Assembly (NCBI RefSeq): GCF_003025555.1
Contig: NZ_PYMH01000012.1
Location: 62,001-126,000, forward strand
Direction: 5' to 3'
Origin: Photobacterium lutimaris
Lineage (GTDB): Bacteria; Pseudomonadota; Gammaproteobacteria; Enterobacterales; Vibrionaceae
DNA: 64,000 nt
Part shown: in pieces, positions 51,319-60,284 of the stretch
Layout: every line of letters begins with the position of its first letter
Numbering within the stretch: the stretch's first letter is position 1
Made by a program: the position numbers and the translations under genes
The notes under the pieces: generated by a model
Database searches by the model: none
What the model was told of the DNA's origin: nothing
What the model saw: the letters and a program-made list of their open reading frames with translations, nothing else

Positions 51319-52602
51319 TTACTGGACGCTACGCAATACCGCCTTCAGTTGGTCAAAGTCGTTATCACGCTCGACCGACAACAGCTCCATCGCATTGTGC
51401 TTGGCCAACGGGGCCGGCAGGTCGATATCCTTGCCCAGGATCTCATCAACCACTTCTTTGAACTTGGCAGGATGAGCGGTACACAGGAATAAACCGGTTT
51501 CGCCTTCGGCCAGCTGCTCGTTCAATACACGGTAGGCAATAGCACCGTGCGGCTCGCACAGATAACCTTCCTGCTCCATCTGGCGTAAAGTCTCAGCCGT
51601 CTGCTCATCATCGACGGCACCGTAGCCCAGCTCATCAAGGCCCCAGCCTTTGAGGCGGCAAAGCTCCTCGATACGCGGCCAGTTGTTAGGCTGGCTCACA
51701 TCCATGGCATTGGAGATAGTCGGTACGGTTGGTGCCGGCGCCCACTCACCAGTCTGCAGGTAACGCGGCACGGTATCATTGACATTAGTGGCGGCAATGA
51801 AGCGTTTCACTGGCAGGCCGATGGCTTTTGCCAGCAGACCCGCAGTCAAGTTACCGAAATTGCCACTCGGTACCGCAATGACCAGCTCTTCTCGCTGCAC
51901 TTTAGGCAACTGAGCAACGGCTTCGAAGTAATAGCAAATCTGCGCCATTAAACGGCTAATGTTGATTGAGTTAGCGGAGTTCAGGCCAACTTCCTTACGC
52001 AACTCGGCATCATCAAACGCTTGTTTAACCAATGACTGACAGTCATCAAATGTGCCTTCGACAGCAACGGTAGAAATATTACCGCCTAGAGTACAGAACA
52101 ATTTTTCTTGCAACGGGCTGATCTTACCCTTCGGATACAGGATCACCACCTTGATGTTGTCCATACCGTAAAAAGCGTGGGCCACAGCAGCACCGGTATC
52201 CCCGGATGTCGCTGTCAGGATAGTGATTTTGCCATCGCTGTCAGAAACGGCTGCCAGTGACTGGGCCATAAATCGGCCACCGAAATCCTTGAAGGCCAGT
52301 GTTGGGCCATGGAACAACTCAAGGGCGTACACCCCTTCCTTGACCGACTTAACCGGTGCAGTGAACTGGAAAGCATTGCCGACCATTTGGGAGACGGTCT
52401 CAACGGCCAGCTCCTCACCGATAAACGCCGACAGAATTGCGGTACTACGGCTGACAAAATCTAGCTCCAGCAACGCATCGACATTGTCGAAAGACGGCAG
52501 TTCCGCCGGGAAAAACAAGCCTTGGTTACTGCCGAGGCCTTGGCGTACCGCCTGGCCGAAAGAAACCTGCTCTTGATGATCTTTTAGGTTATATAGCTTC
52601 AT
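51319..52602 (-). CDS. thrC: threonine synthase
   Basis: ThrC converts O-phosphohomoserine to threonine with pyridoxal phosphate. The 427-residue product carries the PLP lysine Lys105 in GPTLAFKDFGGRF. ATSGDTGAAVAHA and PSGNFGNLTAG bind the cofactor phosphate. It starts two bases after the thrB stop, last gene of thrLABC. Confidence 0.98.
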   Translation of the reverse strand: MKLYNLKDHQEQVSFGQAVRQGLGSNQGLFFPAELPSFDNVDALLELDFVSRSTAILSAFIGEELAVETVSQMVGNAFQFTAPVKSVKEGVYALELFHGPTLAFKDFGGRFMAQSLAAVSDSDGKITILTATSGDTGAAVAHAFYGMDNIKVVILYPKGKISPLQEKLFCTLGGNISTVAVEGTFDDCQSLVKQAFDDAELRKEVGLNSANSINISRLMAQICYYFEAVAQLPKVQREELVIAVPSGNFGNLTAGLLAKAIGLPVKRFIAATNVNDTVPRYLQTGEWAPAPTVPTISNAMDVSQPNNWPRIEELCRLKGWGLDELGYGAVDDEQTAETLRQMEQEGYLCEPHGAIAYRVLNEQLAEGETGLFLCTAHPAKFKEVVDEILGKDIDLPAPLAKHNAMELLSVERDNDFDQLKAVLRSVQ

Positions 52603-52604
52603 GG

Positions 52605-53561
52605 TTACAGCTCACTTCCTGTTACTTTTGAGCCCTGTCCGTCCAAACGACAGACATGGACAAATCCTTCTTCATTCTGAACATAATGATCTTGCAACCA
52701 TCGTGCAATACGTTTTGCGACTTCGAGGTCATCACACACGGTAAACATGGTAGGCCCCGAGCCAGAGATCCCACTAGCCAGCGCACCAGCTTCCAGCGCA
52801 TACTGCCGCGCATTGGCAAAACCAGGAAGTAAACGTTCACGGTATGGCTCAGCTACCACATCTTTGATCATTTTCGCCGCCAACGCCGGTTGATCTGAAT
52901 GGCAAGCATGGATAAAGCCCCCTAGATAGCGACCATGGGCAATCACATCCTGACGGCGGTACTGGGATGGCAGAATCGCTCGGGCTTCCGCAGTCGGCAC
53001 CTTAATGCCGGGATAGGCCATCACCCAATACCAGTCATCAAAACAAGGGACTGACTGGCTGATGATACCCAGTTCCTCGACCATAAACTGCAAACCGCCC
53101 AAGTAGCAGGGGGCTACATTGTCGTAATGCAAGCTGCCGGAAATCTCCGCTTCCATCTCGCCCATCAGAGCCAATAACTCAGTCTCATCAAGTGGCTGAT
53201 CATGAAAGCGGTTAAGCGCATCAAGCGCCGCCACAATCGAGCAGGCGCTCGAGCCTAGGCCCGAGCCAATTGGCATGTTCTTTTCCAAAGTCAGGGCTAC
53301 AGGCTTGAGCGCAGCACCTTTCTTATCAAGCTCACGGGCAAACACCTGCCAGCAACGGTAAACAATATTCTCTTCTACCTGTTTAGGCAGCTTATCGACA
53401 AATGCTCCGACGCATTTCAGCGAGAAAGACTGCTCACCCTCTGCGGCCAAAACTCGATCGCCCAGCAAGGTGCCATCGATAGGGGACACCGCGGCCCCCA
53501 ACACATCAAAACCAACACTGACATTACCAATCGATGCCGGTGCATAAACCACTACACTCAT
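52605..53561 (-). CDS. thrB: homoserine kinase
   Basis: ThrB phosphorylates homoserine. The 318-residue GHMP-family kinase has the ATP-binding PIGSGLGSSACS, the N-terminal APASIGNVSVGFDVLG and the C-terminal SGISGSGPTMF. It starts one base after the thrA stop (TAAGATG), so translation is closely coupled. Confidence 0.98.
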   Translation of the reverse strand: MSVVVYAPASIGNVSVGFDVLGAAVSPIDGTLLGDRVLAAEGEQSFSLKCVGAFVDKLPKQVEENIVYRCWQVFARELDKKGAALKPVALTLEKNMPIGSGLGSSACSIVAALDALNRFHDQPLDETELLALMGEMEAEISGSLHYDNVAPCYLGGLQFMVEELGIISQSVPCFDDWYWVMAYPGIKVPTAEARAILPSQYRRQDVIAHGRYLGGFIHACHSDQPALAAKMIKDVVAEPYRERLLPGFANARQYALEAGALASGISGSGPTMFTVCDDLEVAKRIARWLQDHYVQNEEGFVHVCRLDGQGSKVTGSEL

Positions 53562-53562
53562 C

Positions 53563-56022
53563 TTAAACTCCTAGTTTCCAGCCCAGCGTACGCATCAAGT
53601 CTGCAAATACCCCGGCAGCCGTCACTTCAGTACCGGCACCGTAACCTCTCAGCACCAACGGGATTGGCTGGTAGTAGCGACTGTAGAAAGCCAGCGCGTT
53701 CTCACCATCCTTGATCTTGAACATCGGATCATCCGGATTGACAGCAGCCATCTTCACCGCACATTTACCGTCTGTAATTTCACCGACATAGCGCAGTACC
53801 TTGCTTTCGCTCGCGGCTTGTTCAATCAGTTCGGCAAAGTAGGCATCCGCTTCAGGCAGTCGGGCCATGAAGTCATCAACAGACCCCTCGGCATCAAAGC
53901 CCGGCGGTAGGGCCTGCTCGACCACCACATCTTCCAGCTCCAGCGCCATACCCGCTTCCCTTGCCAGGATCAGTAGTTTACGGGCAACATCCATTCCCGA
54001 CAGGTCATCGCGCGGATCCGGCTCGGTAAAGCCGTTATTTCGCGCCACTGTCGTTGCCTCGCTGAAGCTCATCCCTTCATCTAGCTTGCCAAAAATAAAA
54101 GACAGAGAGCCAGACAGAATACCCGAGAAGCGCTCAAGCTCATCACCGGCAGCCATCAGGTTCTGCAGGTTTTCAATCACTGGCAGACCTGCCCCCACCG
54201 TGGTGTCATACATGAACTTACGGCGCATTGAACGTGCCGCCTGACGAAGCTGCTGGTAGTAGGCCATGCTGGCCGTATTGGCTTTCTTGTTCGGAGTGAT
54301 CACGTGGAAACCCGCCGATAGGAAATCGACATACTGCTCGGCAATACCCTGATCGGAAGTACAATCAATGACAATCGGATTGATCACATGGTGACGCCTT
54401 ACCAGCTGGATCATCCGCGCGAGGCTCAGCGGCTCATCGGCCTGGCCCATCGAATCACGCCAGTTTTCCAGCGGCAAGCCATTGCTATCGAGCAGCAGGC
54501 CCTTGCTGTTGGCCAAACCGCACACTCGGATCACGATACCGTTCTCGGCCAATTTGGCCTGCTGGCGCTGGATCTGATCGACCAGCTCGCCGCCGACACC
54601 ACCGACCCCGATCACGAATACATCGAGGAAGTGCTGGCTGTTGAATAGGTTCTCGTGACAAGCCTTCACCGACTCTGACACTTTATTATCTGGGATCACC
54701 GCAGAGATCGCCCGCTCAGAAGAGCCCTGGGCAATGGCCACGATGTTGACATCCACTTCCGACAGCGAGGTGAAGAAACGCGACGCAACGCCGCGGGAGG
54801 TACGCATACCGTCACCAACCAACGTCACGATAGCCACGTTATCCATAAACTCGACCGGCTCAAGCAGCCCTTCTTTGAGCTCCAGCTCAAAATGATTCTT
54901 GAGTGCACGCTGGGCCTCCAGCTTATCGCAGCTCTCGATACAGAAGCTGATGCTGTACTCCGATGACGACTGAGTGATAAGAACAATCGATACGCCAGCT
55001 GAGGACATCGCCCCAAAGACACGGGCCGCCATACCGACCATGCCCTTCATACCCGGACCGGACACATTGACCATTGTGAGCTCTTTAAGGGTCGTGATCC
55101 CCTTGATATCCAGCTTATCTTCGCCGGTATCAAGACCAATCAAGGTCCCGGCCCCTTGTGGATTGAAACTGTTTTTGATCAGGCAAGGGATGTGGAACTG
55201 GGCAATCGGAGCAATGGTTTTCGGATGCAGCACTGACGCACCGAAGTAAGACAGCTCCATCGCTTCTTGGTAACTCAATGACTTGAGTAGGCGGGCATCA
55301 GGTACCAGACGGGGATCGCAACTGTAGACACCATCAACATCGGTCCAGATTTCACAGCTCTCGGCGCGCAGACAGGCAGCCAACACCGCCGCTGAATAAT
55401 CTGATCCATTACGGCCAAGAGTGACCAACTCGCCTTTTTCGTTACCGGCTGTGAAGCCCGGCATGATATTGACATGATCCTGCGGCAGTGGATTTTGACG
55501 GAAGTTCTGTGTTGAAGCTTCGATATCAACATGGGCTTCCAAGTATTCACCATGCGCCAGCAGATAGGCCACAGGGTCAATCAAACTGGCCTGATGGCCC
55601 TTGGCCTGCAGCAATGACTGCATAATGACAATCGAGAGCCTTTCACCCTTGCTGATGATTTTGGCATAAACATTGTCGGGGCATAAACCCAGCAATTTGA
55701 TACCGTGAACGTATTGCTTTAGCTGACCCAGAGAGCTTGCCAGTTTGGCATCCAAGGCTGCTTTGTCGAACCCCGGTTCGGCAGCTTTAAGCCCGCCCAG
55801 CAATTCATTGAACACCGTTTCCAAATCGGCCAGCTGTACATCCGCCTCACCAAACTGGATGCTATTTTCAATCACCGATACTAATTTATTCGTCACTTTG
55901 CCCGGCGCCGACAGCACCACAGACACCGGTCCCTGCTGGGCATTGTTGGTAATGATATCTGCTGCTCGAGCAAACCGGTCGGCATCGGCCAACGATGAAC
56001 CACCAAACTTAAATACTCGCAT
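53563..56022 (-). CDS. thrA: bifunctional aspartokinase I / homoserine dehydrogenase I
   Basis: ThrA carries out the first and third steps of the aspartate-to-threonine pathway. The 819-residue product has an N-terminal aspartokinase (MRVFKFGGSSLADADRF; GRNGSDYSAAVLAACL), two central ACT regions (VNVSGPGMKGMVGMAARVF; VTLVGDGMRTSRGVASRFF) and the C-terminal homoserine dehydrogenase (VIGVGGVGGELVDQI; DDLSGMDVARKLLILAREAG). The central part is where threonine feedback acts in the family. It is first of thrABC and lies behind the thrL attenuator. Confidence 0.98.
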   Translation of the reverse strand: MRVFKFGGSSLADADRFARAADIITNNAQQGPVSVVLSAPGKVTNKLVSVIENSIQFGEADVQLADLETVFNELLGGLKAAEPGFDKAALDAKLASSLGQLKQYVHGIKLLGLCPDNVYAKIISKGERLSIVIMQSLLQAKGHQASLIDPVAYLLAHGEYLEAHVDIEASTQNFRQNPLPQDHVNIMPGFTAGNEKGELVTLGRNGSDYSAAVLAACLRAESCEIWTDVDGVYSCDPRLVPDARLLKSLSYQEAMELSYFGASVLHPKTIAPIAQFHIPCLIKNSFNPQGAGTLIGLDTGEDKLDIKGITTLKELTMVNVSGPGMKGMVGMAARVFGAMSSAGVSIVLITQSSSEYSISFCIESCDKLEAQRALKNHFELELKEGLLEPVEFMDNVAIVTLVGDGMRTSRGVASRFFTSLSEVDVNIVAIAQGSSERAISAVIPDNKVSESVKACHENLFNSQHFLDVFVIGVGGVGGELVDQIQRQQAKLAENGIVIRVCGLANSKGLLLDSNGLPLENWRDSMGQADEPLSLARMIQLVRRHHVINPIVIDCTSDQGIAEQYVDFLSAGFHVITPNKKANTASMAYYQQLRQAARSMRRKFMYDTTVGAGLPVIENLQNLMAAGDELERFSGILSGSLSFIFGKLDEGMSFSEATTVARNNGFTEPDPRDDLSGMDVARKLLILAREAGMALELEDVVVEQALPPGFDAEGSVDDFMARLPEADAYFAELIEQAASESKVLRYVGEITDGKCAVKMAAVNPDDPMFKIKDGENALAFYSRYYQPIPLVLRGYGAGTEVTAAGVFADLMRTLGWKLGV

Positions 56023-56094
56023 TCCCTACTCCCACAACTTCCTAAAACGTGCCCCTGGACGCTACCTTGCCACTCCAGGATGAAATATCTGGTC

Positions 56095-56133
56095 AAAAAA
56101 AAGCCCACATCATTTTGGGATGTGGGCTTTTTT
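56095..56133 (-). terminator. thr operon attenuator
   Basis: On the minus strand GCCCACATC pairs with GATGTGGGC across seven bases and eight T follow. It lies between thrL and thrA. GTGGGC at the end of thrL (56160-56155) can pair with the GCCCAC of the 5' arm. GGCACC and GGGTGC inside thrL can pair with each other. Together these give the mutually exclusive pairings of ribosome-mediated attenuation. Confidence 0.9.
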
Positions 56134-56151
56134 CTGCAATTCTTTTGCGCA

Positions 56152-56205
56152 TCAGCCCACCCCAGCACCCATGGTGCCGGTAATAATAATGGTGGTGGTA
56201 TTCAT
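56152..56205 (-). CDS. thrL: thr operon leader peptide
   Basis: This 17-codon frame reads MNTTTIIITGTMGAGVG and stops at TGA. Five Thr and three Ile codons are packed into residues 3-11, so scarcity of charged tRNA-Thr or tRNA-Ile would stall the ribosome over them. It lies directly before the attenuator and thrA. E. coli ThrL is longer (21 residues) but has the same Thr/Ile-rich design. It is too short for ordinary ORF calling. Confidence 0.92.
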   Translation of the reverse strand: MNTTTIIITGTMGAGVG

Positions 56206-56245
56206 GCCGAATGCGTTAAACATAGCTGTCCTAAACAGATAACCG

Positions 56246-56292
56246 ATAATATGTATGCATTAACGTTTACCGTAATCACATACCGGAGTCAA
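56246..56292 (-). promoter_or_regulatory. putative thr operon promoter
   Basis: TTGACT (56292-56287) is followed after 17 bases by TAAACG. An alternative -10, TATTAT (56251-56246), lies a little downstream with a weak TTACGG -35. Which is used cannot be read from sequence alone. The remaining bases to aceK show no gene. Confidence 0.4.
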
Positions 56293-56516
56293 CTTTATTC
56301 TTACCGGCATCTGTTGAAATAACTGTCAAAACGCGGTCATTTAACACATTCAAGCCATGCTATAACAGTATAATTAGCATCAAATTATTGCAGTTAACCT
56401 AAACTCCATGCATAGTAGAAACGGTGAATAATTAATCAAAACGGAATAATGTGCCGATTGATGGCACCAACGTGCCGGTACTTGTAGGCTAACTTCAGTA
56501 GAATTAGGGAGCCCGG

Positions 56517-58253
56517 ATGACAGCAGCAATGGAGCAACTTGTCGCACACACGATACTGCAAGGTTTCGATGCCATGTATGGCCGATTTTTGGATGTCACT
56601 GCCGGCGCACAGGAGCGCTTCGAAAACCAGAGCTGGCCTGCAGTCCAGCAGGCGCTCAAAACCCGTATCAAGTTCTACGATCACCATGTGGGGCTGGTCA
56701 CCAGCCAAATCACCATTATGCTGGGCAAGCGCTATGCCAACCATGCCTTTCTGATGGCGGTGAAAAACGCTTACGAAGATCTGCTGCTCGATTATCCCCG
56801 CTACGATATTGCCGAGAGTTTTTTCAATTCCGTCTATTGCCGAATTTTCGAGCACCGCAACATCAAACGCGATAAGCTTTTCGTCCATAGCTCCCAGGAA
56901 GGTCGAGTTCCCACCTACCCCACCAACCTCAGCCGCTTGTACAACACCGGCGCAAGCCTTGATACCTTGCTGGGCCGGATCCTTGACGATACGCCATTCA
57001 GCCTGGAATGGGAGGACAAACAACGTGATATCCAGCTGCTCGACGAGCGCATCAGCCAGCACTTAGCGGCATTGGGCAACCCGCCCCCGGTAATAGAAAT
57101 GATCCGTGAACCGTTTTTCCGGAACAAGGCGGCTTATCTGGTCGGCCGGATCCGCTTCGACGACCACCACCATCTGCCTATCGTGCTTCCTATCCTCACC
57201 ACGGACGAGAACAAACTCATTGTCGATGCCTGTCTGGTGGATGTCGATGCGGTCAGTATCCTGTTCGGCTTCGCCCGCTCCTATTTCATGGTTTACGCAC
57301 CCGCACCGGCCGCTTTGGTCCGTTTTCTCAGTGAACTGATGCCTAACAAAACCAAGGCCGAACTCTATACCGCTATCGGCTGCCAAAAACACGGTAAAAC
57401 CGAGTTATACCGCGAATTTCTGCACCATATCGAGCACTCCGACGACCAGTTCGTGTTGGCACCGGGGATCAAAGGGATGGTGATGTCCGTGTTCACCCTG
57501 CCGTCCTACGGCTTTGTGTTTAAGATCATCAAAGACAAATTTGCACCTCAAAAAGAAATAAGCCATGCCGTGGTCAGGGAAAAGTACCGACTGGTAAAAG
57601 AACATGATCGGGTCGGCCGGATGGCTGATACCCAGGAGTACCGCAACTTCAGCTTTGACCGCGACCGCTTCAGTGATGAACTCCTGGAAGAGCTGCTTGA
57701 AGTCGCCCCCTCAATTGTCAAAGTCACTGAGAAGCAGATCCTAATCAAGCACCTCTACATTGAGCGACGCATGATCCCATTCAATCTCTATGTTGAACAG
57801 GCCAACGATGATGATCTGCGCCATGCGGTCGATGAATACGGCAAGGCCATCAAGCAATTGGCAGCCGCTAATATCTTCCCTGGCGACATGCTATTCAAAA
57901 ACTTCGGCGTGACCCGCCACAAGCGGGTGGTGTTCTATGATTACGATGAAATTAGCTACATGACCGAGATGAACTTCCGCCGTATCCCGCCTCCTCGCTA
58001 CCCAGAAGATGAAATGGCAGCAGAGCCTTGGTACAGCGTTGGGGTGAATGATGTTTTCCCCGAAGAATTCAGAACCTTCCTGCTGATCAACCCGAAGGTA
58101 AGACTGCTGTTCAATGAGCTACACAGTGATCTGTTCGAGCCTCAGTACTGGCAGCAGCTGCAACATAATATTAAAGAAGGGCAATTTGAAGATGTCTTCC
58201 CGTACAGCTGCCAGCAGCGCCTAACGGGCCAACAGAGACGACAAGAAAGTTGA
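56517..58253 (+). CDS. aceK: isocitrate dehydrogenase kinase/phosphatase
   Basis: AceK phosphorylates isocitrate dehydrogenase, turning it off so carbon enters the glyoxylate shunt, and also reverses this. The 578-residue product has the typical opening TILQGFDAMYGRFLDVT and YDHHVGLV. The ATP loop APGIKGMVMSVFTLPSYGFVFK and the kinase-like GDMLFKNFGVTRHKRVVFYDYDEI with catalytic Asp follow. In E. coli it is the third gene of aceBAK; here neither aceB nor aceA is adjacent and the gene has its own ribosome binding site (GGAG). Confidence 0.96.
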   Translation: MTAAMEQLVAHTILQGFDAMYGRFLDVTAGAQERFENQSWPAVQQALKTRIKFYDHHVGLVTSQITIMLGKRYANHAFLMAVKNAYEDLLLDYPRYDIAESFFNSVYCRIFEHRNIKRDKLFVHSSQEGRVPTYPTNLSRLYNTGASLDTLLGRILDDTPFSLEWEDKQRDIQLLDERISQHLAALGNPPPVIEMIREPFFRNKAAYLVGRIRFDDHHHLPIVLPILTTDENKLIVDACLVDVDAVSILFGFARSYFMVYAPAPAALVRFLSELMPNKTKAELYTAIGCQKHGKTELYREFLHHIEHSDDQFVLAPGIKGMVMSVFTLPSYGFVFKIIKDKFAPQKEISHAVVREKYRLVKEHDRVGRMADTQEYRNFSFDRDRFSDELLEELLEVAPSIVKVTEKQILIKHLYIERRMIPFNLYVEQANDDDLRHAVDEYGKAIKQLAAANIFPGDMLFKNFGVTRHKRVVFYDYDEISYMTEMNFRRIPPPRYPEDEMAAEPWYSVGVNDVFPEEFRTFLLINPKVRLLFNELHSDLFEPQYWQQLQHNIKEGQFEDVFPYSCQQRLTGQQRRQES

Positions 58254-58367
58254 CAGCATATCTCAGCAATGAAAAAGCTTTGTTTCAATTATGTACTACT
58301 TGACCTAGTATTATTTTGATAAGGATAAACATAAAAATCACAACAAAAAAAACAGGGAAGGTGATGA

Positions 58368-58826
58368 ATGCGCACATGGCTAATCACAATTGCCCTGCTG
58401 GTAGTGGCGTTACCAACAACAGCAGCAGAAAGCAGACTCTTAAATAGACTGGACGATAACACATCATCTGGGTGGTTTATTTCATCCCAGTCGAAGGGGG
58501 CAGAGCAGTTCGATCTCTGGCAGATCGATAGCGGCTATGCCTATTCACTTTCAGATAATACCGAGCTCTATCTTAGCACCCGACTGAAAAGCGGCAACGA
58601 GAACCAACCAGCCAGTCGCGGGATGTTATCGGGGGTGAAATATAGCTTCACACCTAAGCTCAGTTTACAAAGTGCCGTAACTTCCGAAACGCAGGATCAA
58701 GACACAGTGGTAGGTGTCGAGGTTTCCAGCAATTATGAAGTTACGGAGAAACTCAATTTGCATGCCACCCTCGACTACGAAGGGCTTGAGCAAATCTACC
58801 AGTTTGGTATCGGCTTCCGCTTCTAG
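58368..58826 (+). CDS. small outer-membrane beta-barrel-like protein
   Basis: I do not recognise this family. The 152-residue product has a signal peptide (MRTWLITIALLVVALPTTAAE). The body alternates polar and hydrophobic residues, with strands such as FDLWQIDSGYAYSL, TELYLSTRLKSG and KLNLHATLDYEG. It ends QFGIGFRF; a C-terminal Phe with alternating aromatics is the usual signal for outer-membrane insertion. Its size would suit an eight-strand barrel. GGGAAGG precedes the ATG. It follows aceK after 115 bases. Confidence 0.75.
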   Translation: MRTWLITIALLVVALPTTAAESRLLNRLDDNTSSGWFISSQSKGAEQFDLWQIDSGYAYSLSDNTELYLSTRLKSGNENQPASRGMLSGVKYSFTPKLSLQSAVTSETQDQDTVVGVEVSSNYEVTEKLNLHATLDYEGLEQIYQFGIGFRF

Positions 58827-58917
58827 CGGTTGGCTAAGAAAGTACCCACGATCAACCACCATTCATCGACAAACGCCTGGCAAAGCCAGGCGTTTTGCTG
58901 TCTCGTTATATTAAAAG

Positions 58918-59415
58918 CTAGGGCTTAATCTCAGACAGGTCCAGCGGCTGCTTGCTAAATACCACCCCATTGAGATCGGCATATAGCATATCACCGGGGT
59001 ACACCAGGGTATGGGCGACGGTCAGGGTGACATTTTCTTCTCCGGTCTGTCGCTTAACGGTTTTAACTGGACAGGCCGCCAGCGCCTTGACACCGATATT
59101 CAGGGTCGAAATGATCCCGACATCCCGCGCCGCACCGTTAATAATAATGCCTTCCCAGCCATTTTTCAGGGCCAACATCGCCAGTTGATCACCAAGTAAC
59201 GCTTTAGTGCAAGAGGCGTGGCCGTCAATAAACAGCACTTTCCCGCTACCGTTGCGTGAAAGGATATCGCGCACCATGCTGTTATCTTCAAAACAACGCA
59301 AGGTCACGACCTCGCCGTAAAACACATGACGACCGCCATAGTTCTGCAAGCTCAGCGGCAACCAACGCACATCCTGTTCAAAGTTATCGCACAAGTCCGG
59401 GGTCAAATCTTTCAT
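58918..59415 (-). CDS. RraA-like protein (possible oxo-acid aldolase)
   Basis: This is a 165-residue protein of the RraA / HMG aldolase fold, close to E. coli RraA in outline (LCDNFEQDVRWLP, NYGGR, TLRCFEDNSMVRD, NGWEGIIINGAARDVG). Asp76, then 20 residues, then Arg97-Asp98 gives the D-X20-R-D motif of the metal-dependent aldolases, which E. coli RraA lacks. It may therefore be an aldolase/decarboxylase rather than an RNase E inhibitor. It lies downstream of the DUF3293 gene on the same strand. Confidence 0.82.
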   Translation of the reverse strand: MKDLTPDLCDNFEQDVRWLPLSLQNYGGRHVFYGEVVTLRCFEDNSMVRDILSRNGSGKVLFIDGHASCTKALLGDQLAMLALKNGWEGIIINGAARDVGIISTLNIGVKALAACPVKTVKRQTGEENVTLTVAHTLVYPGDMLYADLNGVVFSKQPLDLSEIKP

Positions 59416-59487
59416 TGCAGGCTCCTTTATTATCTTTGTGGTCTTTCCCTATCCGGGCCGAGTCATCCCCCACTCCCTGGGGCTACG

Positions 59488-59889
59488 TTAAGTGTAGAGA
59501 AAGCTTGGCCAATCACCCAATCTTTGTGTCTGTACCCCCTCGAGTAAAACCGGCACTAAAAACAACTCATTACCTTCCACCCAGTAAATGGCATTCTGCC
59601 CCCAGCGGGCCGCTTCCCGGCATGCCGCCTCTCGGGTCATGGGCACCACAAAGCCCAGCTCCTGCCATTGCCCATCCGGTCCACTGCAGGTTACGGGCAA
59701 TATCTCACCACATTGCCTTCTGAGTGACAGCTCCAGCTGACGATGGCGAACCAGGTTGCGTTTATTGCTAAGAACGATGCTTCTCGGATTAAATGCTGTT
59801 AGAATTGCAAAGCAAGGGTAAACAGGGTGTTGCGCAACCTTAAAAAAGATCGATTGATAGCTACACCACAACGAGTTTTTTTCACACAT
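59488..59889 (-). CDS. DUF3293 family protein
   Basis: This is a 133-residue protein. The segments CFAILTAFNPRS, EAARWGQNAIYWVEGNELFLV and QLELSLRRQ match the DUF3293 family as I know it. Function is unknown. I start it at ATG 59889 (MCEKNSLWCSYQS) because AAGGTG lies just upstream and the family begins with a similar tyrosine-rich segment. The frame open to 59985 would run over the FNR site upstream of arcA. It is divergent from arcA and 72 bases ahead of the RraA-like gene. Confidence 0.75.
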   Translation of the reverse strand: MCEKNSLWCSYQSIFFKVAQHPVYPCFAILTAFNPRSIVLSNKRNLVRHRQLELSLRRQCGEILPVTCSGPDGQWQELGFVVPMTREAACREAARWGQNAIYWVEGNELFLVPVLLEGVQTQRLGDWPSFLYT

Positions 59890-59971
59890 AGAGTGCAACA
59901 CCTTAGGGACGATGCATTTTTTTGTAGCGAATGTTAAGCAAAGTGGAGAGTCGTAATACGCTTCATACTGT

Positions 59972-59985
59972 TTGATGTAAATCAA
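59972..59985 (+). promoter_or_regulatory. FNR box upstream of arcA
   Basis: TTGAT-GTAA-ATCAA is a perfect FNR site, 300 bases before the arcA start. A TATATT that could be a -10 lies at 60021-60026, which would put the site near -54. E. coli arcA is FNR-activated in anaerobiosis. The divergent DUF3293 gene could also be affected. Confidence 0.7.
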
Positions 59986-60025
59986 TAAAGTGCCCGAAAG
60001 CAGCCCGGAAACAAAGCGCTTATAT

Positions 60026-60041
60026 TGTTAGCGAGCTGTTA
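60026..60041 (+). promoter_or_regulatory. candidate ArcA direct repeat in the arcA promoter
   Basis: Two TGTTA elements start 11 bases apart (60026 and 60037), the spacing of ArcA repeats. They overlap the possible -10 and start point of arcA. This would allow autoregulation. Confidence 0.35.
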
Positions 60042-60284
60042 AGTGAATACAATCGTCGCCATCCCACGGAAATTGTAGCCAATGCCCCTAAGTTTGGGCT
60101 TTTTCAGCGAAAATCATCATGGCTTGATGAGCTGGATAAATGGATGGCGTACCAACAGGTTTTGTGAGCAAATACGATAAAGCACGTATTTCTCCCAAAT
60201 TTTTGCCTGTATGTGAATTTTTTATATAGAATTTTACTATTCTGTTTTTGACCAGATTCCGTTTTGAGAAATTAGGTACTGCCA

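Noticed and set aside
59890..59985. N-terminal extension of the DUF3293 protein
   Set aside because: The extension overlaps the perfect FNR box and has no ribosome binding site; the start at 59889 has one and fits the family.
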